Source: Streptomyces smyrnaeus
GTDB taxonomy: Bacteria > Actinomycetota > Actinomycetes > Streptomycetales > Streptomycetaceae
DNA: 64,000 nucleotides
Assembly: GCF_017676345.1 (NCBI RefSeq)
Contig: NZ_JAFFZM010000008.1
Coordinates: forward strand, 281,850 to 345,849
Direction: 5' to 3'
The notes below the pieces were generated by a model that searched no databases, had not been told where the DNA came from, and worked only from the letters and a program-made list of their open reading frames with translations. Positions 33,478 through 42,449 of this stretch are shown piece after piece. The position numbers were made by a program, and so were the translations under genes. Each line of letters starts with the position of its first letter. Within the stretch, counting starts at the first letter, position 1.

Positions 33478-35730
33478 ATGCTCGGATCGACTCACGGGAC
33501 CCTCACCATGACTTCCCGCTCCGCCCGGGTGCTGGCCTGCGGCGAGCGGGCCGGCGGCGGCACCGTGCACGGCAGGGCCGACGACACCGCCGTCGAACTC
33601 GACGTCAGCGGGCGTCCGCTGCACGCACCGGTGCCCGACCTGGACCGGTTCTTCCGCCCGGAGGCCGTGGCCGTCGTCGGCGCCTCGGACACCGAGGGGC
33701 GGGCCAACACGGGCATCACACGCCAATTGCTGGCCTGGGCCGACCGGGTCGGCGCGCGGGTGCACCCCGTGCACCCCAGCCGCCGCGAGGTCTTCGGACT
33801 GCCCTGTGCCCCCACCGTCGCCGCACTGCCCGAGCCGGTGGACGTGGCCGTACTGCTCGTCGCGGACCCGCTGCCGGTCGTCGAGCAGCTCGCCGACACC
33901 AAGACCAGGTTCGCCGTCGCCTTCGCCTCCGGATTCGCCGAGACGGGCGAGGAGGGCGCGGCGGCGCAGACCAGGCTCGCCGAGGCCGCCGCACGCTCCG
34001 GGGTCCGGCTGCTGGGGCCGAACACCAACCTCAACGCCTTCGAGCGGTTCCGCGACGATCTCGACGGACCCGCCATCGCTCTGATCACACAGTCGGGCCA
34101 CCAGGGGCGCCCCCTGTTCGCGTTGCAGGAGCTGGGCATCCGGCTCTCGCACTGGGCGCCGACCGGCAACGAGGCGGATCTGGAGACGGCCGACTTCCTC
34201 TCCTACTTCGCCACCCTGCCCGAGGTCGGGGTCGTCGCCGCGTATCTGGAAGGGCTCAAGGACGGCCGGGGCTTTCTGCTGGCGGCCGACCGTGCGGCGC
34301 GCAACGGCGTCCCCGTCGTCGCCGTGAAGGTGGGCCGCACCCGGGCCGGTGCGCGTACCGCCGCCTCGCACACCGGGAAGCTGACCGGAGCGGACGCCAC
34401 GGTCGACGCGGCGATGCGGCAGTTCGGCGTCATCCGCGTCACCGGGCTGGACGAGCTGCAGGACACCGCCACACTGCTGGCCCGTGCCCGCCCGCCGCAG
34501 GCCGAGGGAGTGGCCGTCTACGCCATATCCGGCGGCACCGGCGCCCACTTCGCCGACCTGGCCACCGCCGAGGGGCTGAGCCTGCCGACTCTCCCGGCGC
34601 GGAAGCAGGACGAACTGCACCAGTGGATCCCGGAATACCTCTCCGTCGCCAACCCCGTCGACAACGGCGGCCACCCGGTGGGCGACTGGCGCGGCCGCAA
34701 GATCATCGACGCGATACTGGCCGACCCGGACATCGGCGTTCTCATCTGCCCCATCACCGGGCCCTTCCCCCCGATGAGCGACAAACTGGCCCACGACCTG
34801 GTGGCCGCGGCCGAGGAGACGGACAAGCTGGTCTGTGTCGTATGGGGCTCTCCCGTCGGCACCGAGGACGCCTACCGGCACACCTTGCTGGGCTCCTCCC
34901 GGGTGGTGACCTTCCGTACGTTCGGCAACTGCGTGCGGGCCGTCCGCGCCTACCTCGACCACCACCGCTTCAGCCGCGCCTACCGCTCTCCCTTCGACGA
35001 GGCGCCCCGCACCCCCTCCCCCTCGCTGCGCAAGGCGCGGGCGCTGCTGCACCCGGGCCGGCAGCTGAGCGAGCACGCGGGCAAGCAACTGCTGCGCGCC
35101 TACGGGATCCGCGTGCCGCGCGAGCAACTGTGCACCAGCGCGGCAGGCGCGGTGCGCGCGGCGGCGCAGGTCGGCTACCCGGTCGTCATGAAGGCATCGG
35201 CGCCACAGCTGGCGCACAAGAGCGAATACGGTCTCGTCCGCCTCGGGCTGACCTCCGCCAGCCAGGTACGGGACACCTACCGCGAGCTGACGGAGATCGC
35301 CCGCGCCGAGGGCATCGAGCTGGAGGGCGTGCTGGTGTGCCAGCTGGTCGACCCGGGCGTGGAGATGGCCGTCGGTATCACCCAGGACGAGCTGTTCGGG
35401 CCGACGGTGACGGTGGGGCTGGGCGGCGTTCTGATCGAGGTGCTGCGGGACGTCGCCGTGCGGGTCCCGCCGTTCGGTGAGGACCAGGCGCGCGCGATGC
35501 TCGGCGAACTGCGGGGCGCCGCGCTGCTGCACGGCGTACGCGGCAGGCCGCCGGCCGACACCGACGCGCTCGTGGAGGTCGTGCTGCGGGTGCAGCGGAT
35601 GGCGCTGGAGCTGGCCGCGAACGGCTCGGGGAACGGTGGTGGGCTGGCGGAGCTGGACATCAATCCGCTGGTCGTCCTGGAGCGCGGGCAGGGCGCGGTG
35701 GCACTCGACGCGCTGGCGGTCTGCCCCTGA
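33478..35730 (+). CDS. ADP-forming acetate/acyl-CoA ligase family protein
   Basis: A 750-residue NDP-forming CoA ligase. A CoA-binding Rossmann domain (about 50-150, AVAVVGASDTEGRANTG) is followed by ligase domains with the phospho-His motif ASHTGKLTG, and an ATP-grasp domain (about 530-740) holds YPVVMKASAPQLAHKSEYG. It links an acyl acid with CoA using ATP to ADP. Start is the ATG at 33478 after GAGAGA. It is preceded by two palindromic operators. The substrate is probably the pathway's acid, since an AMP-forming ligase is also in the regulon. Confidence 0.87.
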   Translation: MLGSTHGTLTMTSRSARVLACGERAGGGTVHGRADDTAVELDVSGRPLHAPVPDLDRFFRPEAVAVVGASDTEGRANTGITRQLLAWADRVGARVHPVHPSRREVFGLPCAPTVAALPEPVDVAVLLVADPLPVVEQLADTKTRFAVAFASGFAETGEEGAAAQTRLAEAAARSGVRLLGPNTNLNAFERFRDDLDGPAIALITQSGHQGRPLFALQELGIRLSHWAPTGNEADLETADFLSYFATLPEVGVVAAYLEGLKDGRGFLLAADRAARNGVPVVAVKVGRTRAGARTAASHTGKLTGADATVDAAMRQFGVIRVTGLDELQDTATLLARARPPQAEGVAVYAISGGTGAHFADLATAEGLSLPTLPARKQDELHQWIPEYLSVANPVDNGGHPVGDWRGRKIIDAILADPDIGVLICPITGPFPPMSDKLAHDLVAAAEETDKLVCVVWGSPVGTEDAYRHTLLGSSRVVTFRTFGNCVRAVRAYLDHHRFSRAYRSPFDEAPRTPSPSLRKARALLHPGRQLSEHAGKQLLRAYGIRVPREQLCTSAAGAVRAAAQVGYPVVMKASAPQLAHKSEYGLVRLGLTSASQVRDTYRELTEIARAEGIELEGVLVCQLVDPGVEMAVGITQDELFGPTVTVGLGGVLIEVLRDVAVRVPPFGEDQARAMLGELRGAALLHGVRGRPPADTDALVEVVLRVQRMALELAANGSGNGGGLAELDINPLVVLERGQGAVALDALAVCP

Positions 35731-35812
35731 CCCCGCCGCGCACCGGCGCCGCCACCGCGCTGAACGAAGCCGCGCCCCTGAACGAAGCCGCGTCGCTGAT
35801 CGGAGCTGCATC

Positions 35813-36658
35813 GTGCCGTCCTTCCCCCGTGACACGTCCGCCGAGAAACCGCTCGCGGCCCCGGACGAGTCCCTGGAAAAAGTTGTAGCGCAGGCCACTG
35901 ACAACGCCGTCTCGTGGATCGTCCTGGACCGCCCCCACGCGAGGAACGCGCTCACCTGGGAGCAGCGCGAGCGGCTCATCGCCCTGCTGGCCGACGCCTC
36001 GGCGGATCCGGGGGTGCGGGCCGTGGTGCTCACCGGGCGGGGCCGCGGGTTCTGCGCGGGCGCGGACCTCAAGGGCGCCCCCGGTGGCGAGCGCGTCGCG
36101 GGTGATGTGGCCCGCACTCTCGAACGCGGGGCGCAGCGGCTGGTCGCGGCCGTGCTGGACTGCGAGAAGCCGGTGCTCGCGGCGGTCAACGGCACGGCGG
36201 CGGGGCTCGGCTGCCACCTCGCGCTCGCCTGCGATCTCGTACTGGCCGCAGAAGAGGCGTCGTTCACGGAGGTCTTCGTACGCCGCGGACTGGTGCCGGA
36301 CGGCGGCGGGGCCTATCTGCTGCCCAGGCTGATCGGCCCGCAGCGGGCGAAGGAACTGATGTTCTTCGGGGACGCGCTGTCCGCCGCGGATGCCGAGCGG
36401 CTCGGTCTGGTCAACCGGGTCGTGCCCGCCGAGGCGCTGGAAAGGACGGCGGGGGCCTGGGCCGAGCGGCTGGCGGCCGGGCCGACCCGCGCCCTGGCGC
36501 TGACCAAGCGGCTGGTCAACTCCTCCCTGGACGAGGACCGGGCGGCTGCCTTCTGCGCCGAGGCGTGGGCACAGGAGATCAACATGACGACTCGGGACGC
36601 ACGGGAGGGCGTGGCCTCGTTCGTCGAGCGGCGCCCACCGGATTTCGAGGGGCGGTAG
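35813..36658 (+). CDS. Enoyl-CoA hydratase/isomerase family protein
   Basis: A 281-residue crotonase. Oxyanion segments are GRGRGFCAGADLKG and NGTAAGLGCHLALACD, and the Glu region is EVFVRRGLVPDGGGAYLLPR. It fits a standard hydratase or dehydratase better than the other crotonase does. The GTG at 35813 has GGAG 7 bases upstream; the longer open frame through the ligase 3' end is not coding. It lies 82 bp downstream of the CoA ligase on the same strand and probably shares its transcript. Confidence 0.85.
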   Translation: MPSFPRDTSAEKPLAAPDESLEKVVAQATDNAVSWIVLDRPHARNALTWEQRERLIALLADASADPGVRAVVLTGRGRGFCAGADLKGAPGGERVAGDVARTLERGAQRLVAAVLDCEKPVLAAVNGTAAGLGCHLALACDLVLAAEEASFTEVFVRRGLVPDGGGAYLLPRLIGPQRAKELMFFGDALSAADAERLGLVNRVVPAEALERTAGAWAERLAAGPTRALALTKRLVNSSLDEDRAAAFCAEAWAQEINMTTRDAREGVASFVERRPPDFEGR

Positions 36659-36730
36659 CCGCGCCGTGGTTACGCTGGAGTTGCCGACGCGCGGGCGGAC
36701 GGCGGTACAGGGGCGAACGGAACTTCCGAA

Positions 36731-36745
36731 CTGACGAGGCATCAG
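36731..36745. promoter_or_regulatory. Palindromic operator (CTGACG-AGG-CATCAG)
   Basis: One mismatch. It lies 13 bp before the flavin reductase start. Confidence 0.7.
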
Positions 36746-36758
36746 GTGGAATGAATCC

Positions 36759-37442
36759 ATGATGGGACACGCTGGAATGGCAGCCACCGCGGTGCGCTAT
36801 CTGCGCGCCGCCGGCGCACAGTCCGCCCACGCCACGGGTGGCACCGGGCGGGACGCACGGCACGGCACCGGGCCGGTGGCGGAGCCCGGCGCACTTCCGC
36901 GGCCCGACCTGCGCGCCGTACGCGAGGACGAGCGCGCCCCCGTCGACCCGGCCCACTTCCGGCGCGTGCTGGGCGGCTTCGCCTCCGGTGTGACGGTGGT
37001 GACCGCGCCGGCGACCGAGGCGGAGGCGAGCCCCGCCGGGTTCGCCTGTCAGTCCTTCGCCTCCCTCTCGCTGGAGCCGCCCCTCGTCTCGTTCATGGTG
37101 GGCCGCACCTCCACCAGCTGGCCCCGCATCGCCCGCGCGGGCGTCTTCTGCGTGAACGTACTCGCGGCCGGCCAGGGCGAGCTGTGCCGTGCCTTCGCGG
37201 TGAGCGGCGCCGACAAGTTCGCCGGGGTCTCCCACCGCCCGACGCCGGTCACGGGCTCTCCGCTGCTGGAAGGCGTGGCGGCGTGGATCGACTGCGAGAT
37301 CCACGCGGTGCACACCGGAGGCGACCACCTCATCGTCGTCGGCCGGGTGCGCGCGCTGGGAGCGGCCGAGGACGACCGCGACCCGTTGGTCTTCCACCGG
37401 GGGCGCCTCGGCACCTTCACTCCCACGGATGCCGAAAGCTGA
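36759..37442 (+). CDS. Flavin reductase family protein (HsaB-like)
   Basis: A 227-residue FMN-binding split-barrel flavin reductase. The signature HFRRVLGGFASGVTVVTA is near residue 68; the first 55 residues are Ala/Gly-rich leader with no match. HsaB-type reductases supply reduced flavin to a hydroxylase partner in ring-degrading pathways. No hydroxylase partner is adjacent, but the LLM or FMO proteins could use reduced flavin. The operator ends 13 bp before the ATG, and GGTGGA precedes it at 8 bases. Confidence 0.87.
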   Translation: MMGHAGMAATAVRYLRAAGAQSAHATGGTGRDARHGTGPVAEPGALPRPDLRAVREDERAPVDPAHFRRVLGGFASGVTVVTAPATEAEASPAGFACQSFASLSLEPPLVSFMVGRTSTSWPRIARAGVFCVNVLAAGQGELCRAFAVSGADKFAGVSHRPTPVTGSPLLEGVAAWIDCEIHAVHTGGDHLIVVGRVRALGAAEDDRDPLVFHRGRLGTFTPTDAES

Positions 37443-37475
37443 GATCCGGCCCCGGCCGTCCGCCCAGGGGCGCGC

Positions 37476-38246
37476 TCACGCCGAGTGCACCTGCAGCCCC
37501 GTACGGCCGGGGGCGAGCTCGGGGCGCAGCACCAGGTCGGCGTCGTAGTCACCGCCCGCCTCGTACCGGAAGGGCAGCGGCGCGAGTGCGTCCAGATTCC
37601 GCAGCCGCTCACGCAGTTCCTCCTGGCGCTCCTTGACGTCCGCCTCCGTCGACCGATCGGCGCCGTAGACGACGAACGGCGGCAGCGCCGCCATGCCCGT
37701 GTACCAGAACGTGCCGTGGTGCACCGGGAAGAGCACGTCCTCCACGTACCCGTGGATGCCTCGTGGGCCGAAGCTGGAGGGCCGGGCCCCGACCGAGGTG
37801 ACGACCATGGCGCGCTTGCCCGCCAGCCCGCCGTCCCCGTAGCGGCGGGTGCGGCCCTCCGCGTCCTGCACGCCGAACGCGAAGCCCTGCACCAGCACCC
37901 GGTCGAACCAGCCCTTGAGGATGGCGGGCGGGCCGAACCACCACAGCGGGAAGTGGAAGACCAGGGTGTCGGCCCACTCGATCTTCTCCTGCTCGGCCCG
38001 GATGTCCCGGGAGAGCTCCCCGGTGCGGTACGCGTGCTCCTGCGCGTCCCCGACCAGCAGCCGGTCCTCGGGCCGCTCCCGGGCGGGGAAGTCCGCACCG
38101 TCGACGACCGGCTTCCAGCCCATGGCGTACAGGTCGGACTCGCGCACCTGGTGGCCGGCTTCCCGCAGTGCGGCGACCCCGGTGTCGCGCAGTGCGGCGT
38201 TGAGGGAACGGGCTTCCGGGTGGGCGAAAATCCACAGTGTCTTCAT
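37476..38246 (-). CDS. NAD(P)H quinone reductase-like flavodoxin-fold protein
   Basis: A 256-residue flavodoxin-fold oxidoreductase with IFAHPEARSLN at the FMN phosphate loop, FPLWWFGPPAILKGWFDRV, and the C-terminal GMAALPPFVVYGAD region of NQO-like enzymes. It reduces quinones or other electrophiles with NAD(P)H. A GTGGC-type inverted repeat lies 36 bp upstream of the ATG. Probable detoxification or redox role, probably controlled with the adjacent MFS gene and the GlxA-like regulator. Confidence 0.85.
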   Translation of the reverse strand: MKTLWIFAHPEARSLNAALRDTGVAALREAGHQVRESDLYAMGWKPVVDGADFPARERPEDRLLVGDAQEHAYRTGELSRDIRAEQEKIEWADTLVFHFPLWWFGPPAILKGWFDRVLVQGFAFGVQDAEGRTRRYGDGGLAGKRAMVVTSVGARPSSFGPRGIHGYVEDVLFPVHHGTFWYTGMAALPPFVVYGADRSTEADVKERQEELRERLRNLDALAPLPFRYEAGGDYDADLVLRPELAPGRTGLQVHSA

Positions 38247-38281
38247 GCCACTGATCGTGTGCCCACACGGACCGTGAAACG

Positions 38282-38298
38282 AGTGGCCGGAAGGTCCA
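38282..38298. promoter_or_regulatory. Inverted repeat GTGGCCGGAAGGTCCAC, possible operator
   Basis: Imperfect 17-bp inverted repeat before the quinone reductase gene. A related copy (GTGGCTTGAAGGCCAC) lies at 39709 before the GlxA-like gene. Shared core GTGGCnnGAAGGnCCAC. Confidence 0.45.
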
Positions 38299-38319
38299 CT
38301 AGTGCAAGATTCTGGCCAG

Positions 38320-39678
38320 CTACTCCGGCCGGGTCGGGTCCGGTGCCCGGCGCCGCACCACCAGCGCCATCAGCGCCGCCGTCGCACACAGCACCCCCGT
38401 ACCGGTCCACGCCAGGTCGTACGTCCCCGTAGCGTCCCGTACGAGCCCCGCCAGGAAGGCGATCAGCGAGGCACCGGCCTGGTGCGAGGCGAGCACCCAG
38501 CCGAAGACGACCGCACCGTCCGTCCCGAAGTGCTCCCTGCACAGCGCCATCGTGGGCGGCACGGTGGCCACCCAGTCGAGCCCGTAGAAGACGATGAAGA
38601 AGAGCATCGGCGGCTGCACACTCGCGGCGAACAGCATCGGCAGCACCAGCAGCGACAGCCCGCGCAGTCCGTAGTAGACGGCCAGCAGCCGCCGCGCGTC
38701 GAACCGGTCGGTCAGCCAGCCGGAACAGACCGTGCCCACCAGGTCGAGCACCCCGATGGCGGCCAGCAGGGAGGCGGCGACGGGAACGGCCATCCCGTGG
38801 TCGTGCGCGGCGGGCACGAAGTGCGTGCTCATCAGTCCGTTGGAGGAGGCGCCGCAGATCGCGAAAGTTCCGGCCAGCAGCCAGAAGACCCGGGTACGGG
38901 CGGCGTCCCGCAGCACCGACAGAGTGCGCCGCAGCGCGCCTGTCACATCCGCCTCGGGCCTCGTGTAGTCCGCCCCGGCACCGTACGGGCGCAGCCCCAC
39001 GTCCTCGGGGTGGTCCCGCAGCAGCCACACCACCAGCGGCACCACGGCGAGCGCGGCGCAGCACACCACCAGCGAGGCGGTACGCCAGCCGGGCCCCTCC
39101 ACCAGCAGCGCCACCAGGGGGAGGAAGACCAGCTGCCCGGTGGCGCTGCCGGCCGTCAGGATGCCGCTGACCAGACCGCGCCGGGCGACGAACCAACGGT
39201 TGGCCACCGTGGCGGCGAAAGCGAGCGCCATGGAGCCCGAACCGATGCCCACCAGCAGCCCCCAGCAGAGCACCAGTTGCCACTCGCTGGTCATGAAGAC
39301 GGTCAGTCCGCTGCCCGCCGAGATCAACAGCAGCGCCACCGTGACGACCTGGCGTATCCCGTAGCGCTCCATCAGTGCCGAGGCGAACGGAGCGGTGAGT
39401 CCGTACAGCAGCACGTTCAGCCCGACGGCGAACGAGATGGTGCCGTGCGACCAGCCGAACTCCTGGTGCAGCGGCTCGATGAAAACGCTGGGTGTCGCCC
39501 GGAAGCCGGCCGCCCCCACCAGCGCGACGAAGCACACCAGGGCGACCCACCAGGCGCGGTGCACCCGCGGTGCGGCCGGGCGCGCCGTCGCGGAGGGCGC
39601 TTCGGCGGACTGCGGCTCTTGGCAGCTCGCGCCGTCCTTCCCGGACGGCTGCGGGGAAAGGGTCTCTGTCACGCGCAT
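38320..39678 (-). CDS. MFS transporter
   Basis: A 452-residue major facilitator with about 12 membrane helices. WWVALVCFVALVGAAGF opens helix 1 and the loop after helix 2 carries the family ERYGIRQ. It looks like the oxalate/formate or monocarboxylate-type MFS branch. It may export a toxic compound or import a carboxylate; not determinable. It is divergent from the GlxA-like regulator gene and shares its promoter region. Confidence 0.87.
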   Translation of the reverse strand: MRVTETLSPQPSGKDGASCQEPQSAEAPSATARPAAPRVHRAWWVALVCFVALVGAAGFRATPSVFIEPLHQEFGWSHGTISFAVGLNVLLYGLTAPFASALMERYGIRQVVTVALLLISAGSGLTVFMTSEWQLVLCWGLLVGIGSGSMALAFAATVANRWFVARRGLVSGILTAGSATGQLVFLPLVALLVEGPGWRTASLVVCCAALAVVPLVVWLLRDHPEDVGLRPYGAGADYTRPEADVTGALRRTLSVLRDAARTRVFWLLAGTFAICGASSNGLMSTHFVPAAHDHGMAVPVAASLLAAIGVLDLVGTVCSGWLTDRFDARRLLAVYYGLRGLSLLVLPMLFAASVQPPMLFFIVFYGLDWVATVPPTMALCREHFGTDGAVVFGWVLASHQAGASLIAFLAGLVRDATGTYDLAWTGTGVLCATAALMALVVRRRAPDPTRPE

Positions 39679-39708
39679 CAGCCTGCGGTGCGGTGCAGGG
39701 CGGAGCGA

Positions 39709-39724
39709 GTGGCTTGAAGGCCAC
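39709..39724. promoter_or_regulatory. Inverted repeat GTGGCTTGAAGGCCAC, possible operator
   Basis: 5-bp arms with a 6-base spacer, between the divergent MFS and GlxA-like starts. Related to the site at 38282. Confidence 0.45.
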
Positions 39725-39743
39725 CATGTGCGAGGATCGGGCC

Positions 39744-40769
39744 ATGGCCGTTTTCACCCGCCCCGGGCTGCACAGGGTCGCCGTCCTGGTGCGGCACGGT
39801 CTGCTGCCGATCGAGCTGGGCATCCCGCACGCCCTGATGGGCAGGGCCCGGTCGACCACCGGTGAGCCGCTGTACGAGGTCATCACCTGCGCCGTCACAC
39901 CTGGTGCGATCCGCACGGAGGGCGACTTCACGGTCAATGTGGAGCACGGGACCGAGGCGCTGGCCGAGGCGGACACCGTGATCGTCCCGGCCGCGCACGA
40001 CCGCGACGAACCCTACGACCGCGGCGCGATGAGCCCCGGGCTCGGCGCCGCCTTCGCGCGCATCCGTCCTGACGCACGGGTCGCGTCCATCTGCACGGGC
40101 GCCTTCGTACTGGCCGCCGCCGGGCTGCTGGACGGCAAACGGGCCACCACCCACTGGCGGGCCACTGAGCGCTTCCAGCGCCTCTTCCCGAGTGTCCGGC
40201 TCGACTCGGACGTGCTCTACGTCGACGAGGGCTCCGTCCTCACCTCGGCGGGCATCGCCTCCGGCGTCGACCTGTGTCTGCACATGATCCGCCGCGACCA
40301 CGGCGCGGCCGTCGCCAACGCGGTCGCCCGGACCACTGTCGTACCGCCGCACCGCGACGGCGGGCAGGCCCAGTTCATCCGCCGCCCCGTCCCCGAGCCC
40401 AGCCGCTCCTCCACCGGAGCCGCCCGCGCCTGGGCCCTGCGCCACCTCGACCGCCCCCTGACCCTGCGCGAACTGGCCGAACGCGAGTCCATGAGCGTCC
40501 GCACCTTCACCCGCCGCTTCCGCGAAGAGGTCGGGGTGAGCCCTCAGCAGTGGCTCACCCGGCAGCGCATCGAACGCGTCCGCCAGTTGCTGGAGGAGAG
40601 CGATCTGTCCGTCGAGCAGATCGCCGCCCGCGCCGGATTCGGCTCCGCGTCGACCTTGCGGATGCACTTCCAGGCGGTCCTGGGTGTCTCACCGAGCGCC
40701 TACCGTCGTACGTTCCGCACGGACAGCACGGCGGGTGCTGACGGCGGTCCGCCACGGACGCCGGCATGA
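39744..40769 (+). CDS. GlxA family AraC-type regulator, copy 1
   Basis: A 341-residue regulator: N-terminal DJ-1/PfpI domain (about 1-180) with the nucleophile-elbow Cys in ASICTGAFVLAAAGLL, and a C-terminal AraC double HTH (about 235-330, LTLRELAERESMSVRTFTRRF). It binds a small molecule and controls nearby genes, likely the MFS and quinone reductase. The ATG at 39744 has GAGG 8 bases upstream. The following gene is a tandem paralogue. Confidence 0.9.
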   Translation: MAVFTRPGLHRVAVLVRHGLLPIELGIPHALMGRARSTTGEPLYEVITCAVTPGAIRTEGDFTVNVEHGTEALAEADTVIVPAAHDRDEPYDRGAMSPGLGAAFARIRPDARVASICTGAFVLAAAGLLDGKRATTHWRATERFQRLFPSVRLDSDVLYVDEGSVLTSAGIASGVDLCLHMIRRDHGAAVANAVARTTVVPPHRDGGQAQFIRRPVPEPSRSSTGAARAWALRHLDRPLTLRELAERESMSVRTFTRRFREEVGVSPQQWLTRQRIERVRQLLEESDLSVEQIAARAGFGSASTLRMHFQAVLGVSPSAYRRTFRTDSTAGADGGPPRTPA

Positions 40770-40813
40770 GCGCGGAAAGAGGGTCGGTGACGGCGCGGAC
40801 GAAGGAGTCGGAG

Positions 40814-41827
40814 ATGGCCGGCAGGGCGAGGGTTTTCGTGCATCCAGGGCGGCACCGGGTCGCGGTACTGGTCAGGCACGGAGTGATTCCGATGGAGCTC
40901 GGCCTGGTGCACCAGGTGTTCGGCCGCGCGGCGACCCCGGAGGGAGAGCCGCTGTACGACGTGGTCACCTGTGCCGTCGATCCGGGAGCTGTCCGCACGG
41001 ACGCCGATTTCCCCATCCATGTCGCGCACGGCACCGAGGCGCTGGCGGAGGCCGACACGGTGGTCGTTCCGGCCACCCACGAGCCGGACGAGACGGAGAC
41101 CGAGGGCACCCTGCCCGAACCGCTCCGGCAGGCGCTGGCCCGGATCCGTCCCGGTGCACGGGTCGCGTCCATCTGCACGGGCGCCTTCGTACTGGCCGCC
41201 GCCGGACTGCTGGACGGCAAACGGGCGACGACGCACTGGATGTCCACCGACAGCTTCCGCGCGCTGTATCCGGCCGTGCGGCTGGACCCCGACGTGCTCT
41301 ACGTGGACGAGGGCGCCGTCCTCACCTCCGCGGGCGAGGCAGCCGGGATCGACCTGTGTCTGCACATCGTGCGGGAGGACCACGGCGCGGCCGTCGCCAA
41401 CGCGGTGGCACGGCGCACTGTCGTACCGCCCCATCGGGACGGCGGGCAGGCCCAGTTCATCCGCCGCCCCGTCCCCGAGCCCAGGCTCTCCTCCACCGGA
41501 GCCGCCCGCGCCTGGGCCCTGCGCCACCTCGACCGCCCCCTGACCCTGCGCGAACTGGCCGATCGCGAGTCCATGAGCGTCCGCACCTTCACCCGCCGCT
41601 TCCGCGAAGAGGTCGGCGTCACCCCGCTGCGCTGGCTCAACCAGCAGCGCATCGAACGGGCCCGCCACCTGCTGGAGGAGACGGACCTGGCCGTCGAACG
41701 CATCGCCGCCCAGGCCGGCTTCGGTACGGCGGCCTCCCTGCGCCAGCACTTCCAGGCGGCCCTCGGTGTCTCCCCCCGCGCCTACCGCCGCACGTTCCGC
41801 GCGGAGGCCCAGGGCGCGGCAGCATAG
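40814..41827 (+). CDS. GlxA family AraC-type regulator, copy 2
   Basis: A 337-residue paralogue of the preceding protein, nearly identical in the DJ-1 elbow (ASICTGAFVLAAAGLLDGK) and in the AraC region, but different in the first 100 residues. The ATG at 40814 has AAGGAG 6 bases upstream; an ATG at 40766 overlapping the previous stop is the alternative. Long identical nucleotide blocks with copy 1 suggest recent tandem duplication or gene conversion. Confidence 0.9.
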   Translation: MAGRARVFVHPGRHRVAVLVRHGVIPMELGLVHQVFGRAATPEGEPLYDVVTCAVDPGAVRTDADFPIHVAHGTEALAEADTVVVPATHEPDETETEGTLPEPLRQALARIRPGARVASICTGAFVLAAAGLLDGKRATTHWMSTDSFRALYPAVRLDPDVLYVDEGAVLTSAGEAAGIDLCLHIVREDHGAAVANAVARRTVVPPHRDGGQAQFIRRPVPEPRLSSTGAARAWALRHLDRPLTLRELADRESMSVRTFTRRFREEVGVTPLRWLNQQRIERARHLLEETDLAVERIAAQAGFGTAASLRQHFQAALGVSPRAYRRTFRAEAQGAAA

Positions 41828-41958
41828 GGAGACCGACGGCAGACAGGCCGACCGCGCCCCATGGAGGCAACGGACGGCAGGCAGACCGACCCGCGCCGCC
41901 GAGCGCGGCGTCCGACAACCGCCAGCCCTTACGCCGCCTGGCGAGCGACGCTGTCGGC

Positions 41959-42435
41959 ATGACACACCACGCTTCTTCCCCGCCGCCGGACCAGGCGGTC
42001 CCCTCCCCGATGGACCCTGAGGCGGTGCTCACCGGCATGTACGCGGCCGAGGTGGAGTATCTGGCCGCAGGCGGTCCGGGGACGGCGTCGTTCGCCCCGC
42101 TGGCCCCCTTCTTCGCTCCCGATGTCGTTCTCCACCAGGCCGACGGGCTGCCCTACGGCGGCACCTGGCACGGCCACGCGGGCATGGAGCGGTTCTTCCT
42201 GGAGATGAGCCGCGTGTGGGAGTCGTTCGACATCACGCAGCAGGAATTTCTTGCCACTGGCGCGACGCCGGTCGTACTCAGCCGGATCCACGCACGCGCA
42301 CGTGCCACCGGTCGGGAGATCGTGTTCCCCATCCTGCAAACGATCACCGTCAGGGACGGGCGGATCGCCGAAGTCCGTCCGTTCTACTGGGACACTGCGG
42401 CGATTGCCGCAGCGTGCGCTCCATCGGCGGCCTGA
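41959..42435 (+). CDS. SnoaL-like/NTF2-fold protein
   Basis: A 158-residue NTF2-like protein (SnoaL family): FFAPDVVLHQADGLPYGGTWHGHAGMERFF and ITVRDGRIAEVRPFYWD are typical. Family members are isomerases, cyclases or limonene-epoxide-hydrolase-like enzymes, or binding proteins. It lies 131 bp after the second GlxA-like gene and converges with the alcohol dehydrogenase gene. Specific activity unknown. Confidence 0.8.
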   Translation: MTHHASSPPPDQAVPSPMDPEAVLTGMYAAEVEYLAAGGPGTASFAPLAPFFAPDVVLHQADGLPYGGTWHGHAGMERFFLEMSRVWESFDITQQEFLATGATPVVLSRIHARARATGREIVFPILQTITVRDGRIAEVRPFYWDTAAIAAACAPSAA

Positions 42436-42449
42436 TTCGGGCTCGCCGC

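Noticed and set aside
35761..35800. 18-bp tandem duplication between CoA ligase and crotonase genes
   Set aside because: Only two copies (CTGAACGAAGCCGCG units); likely slippage with no regulatory meaning.
40684..41958. Upstream extension of the SnoaL-like frame through the second GlxA gene
   Set aside because: The frame is open only because of GC bias; NTF2 homology begins after the ATG at 41959.
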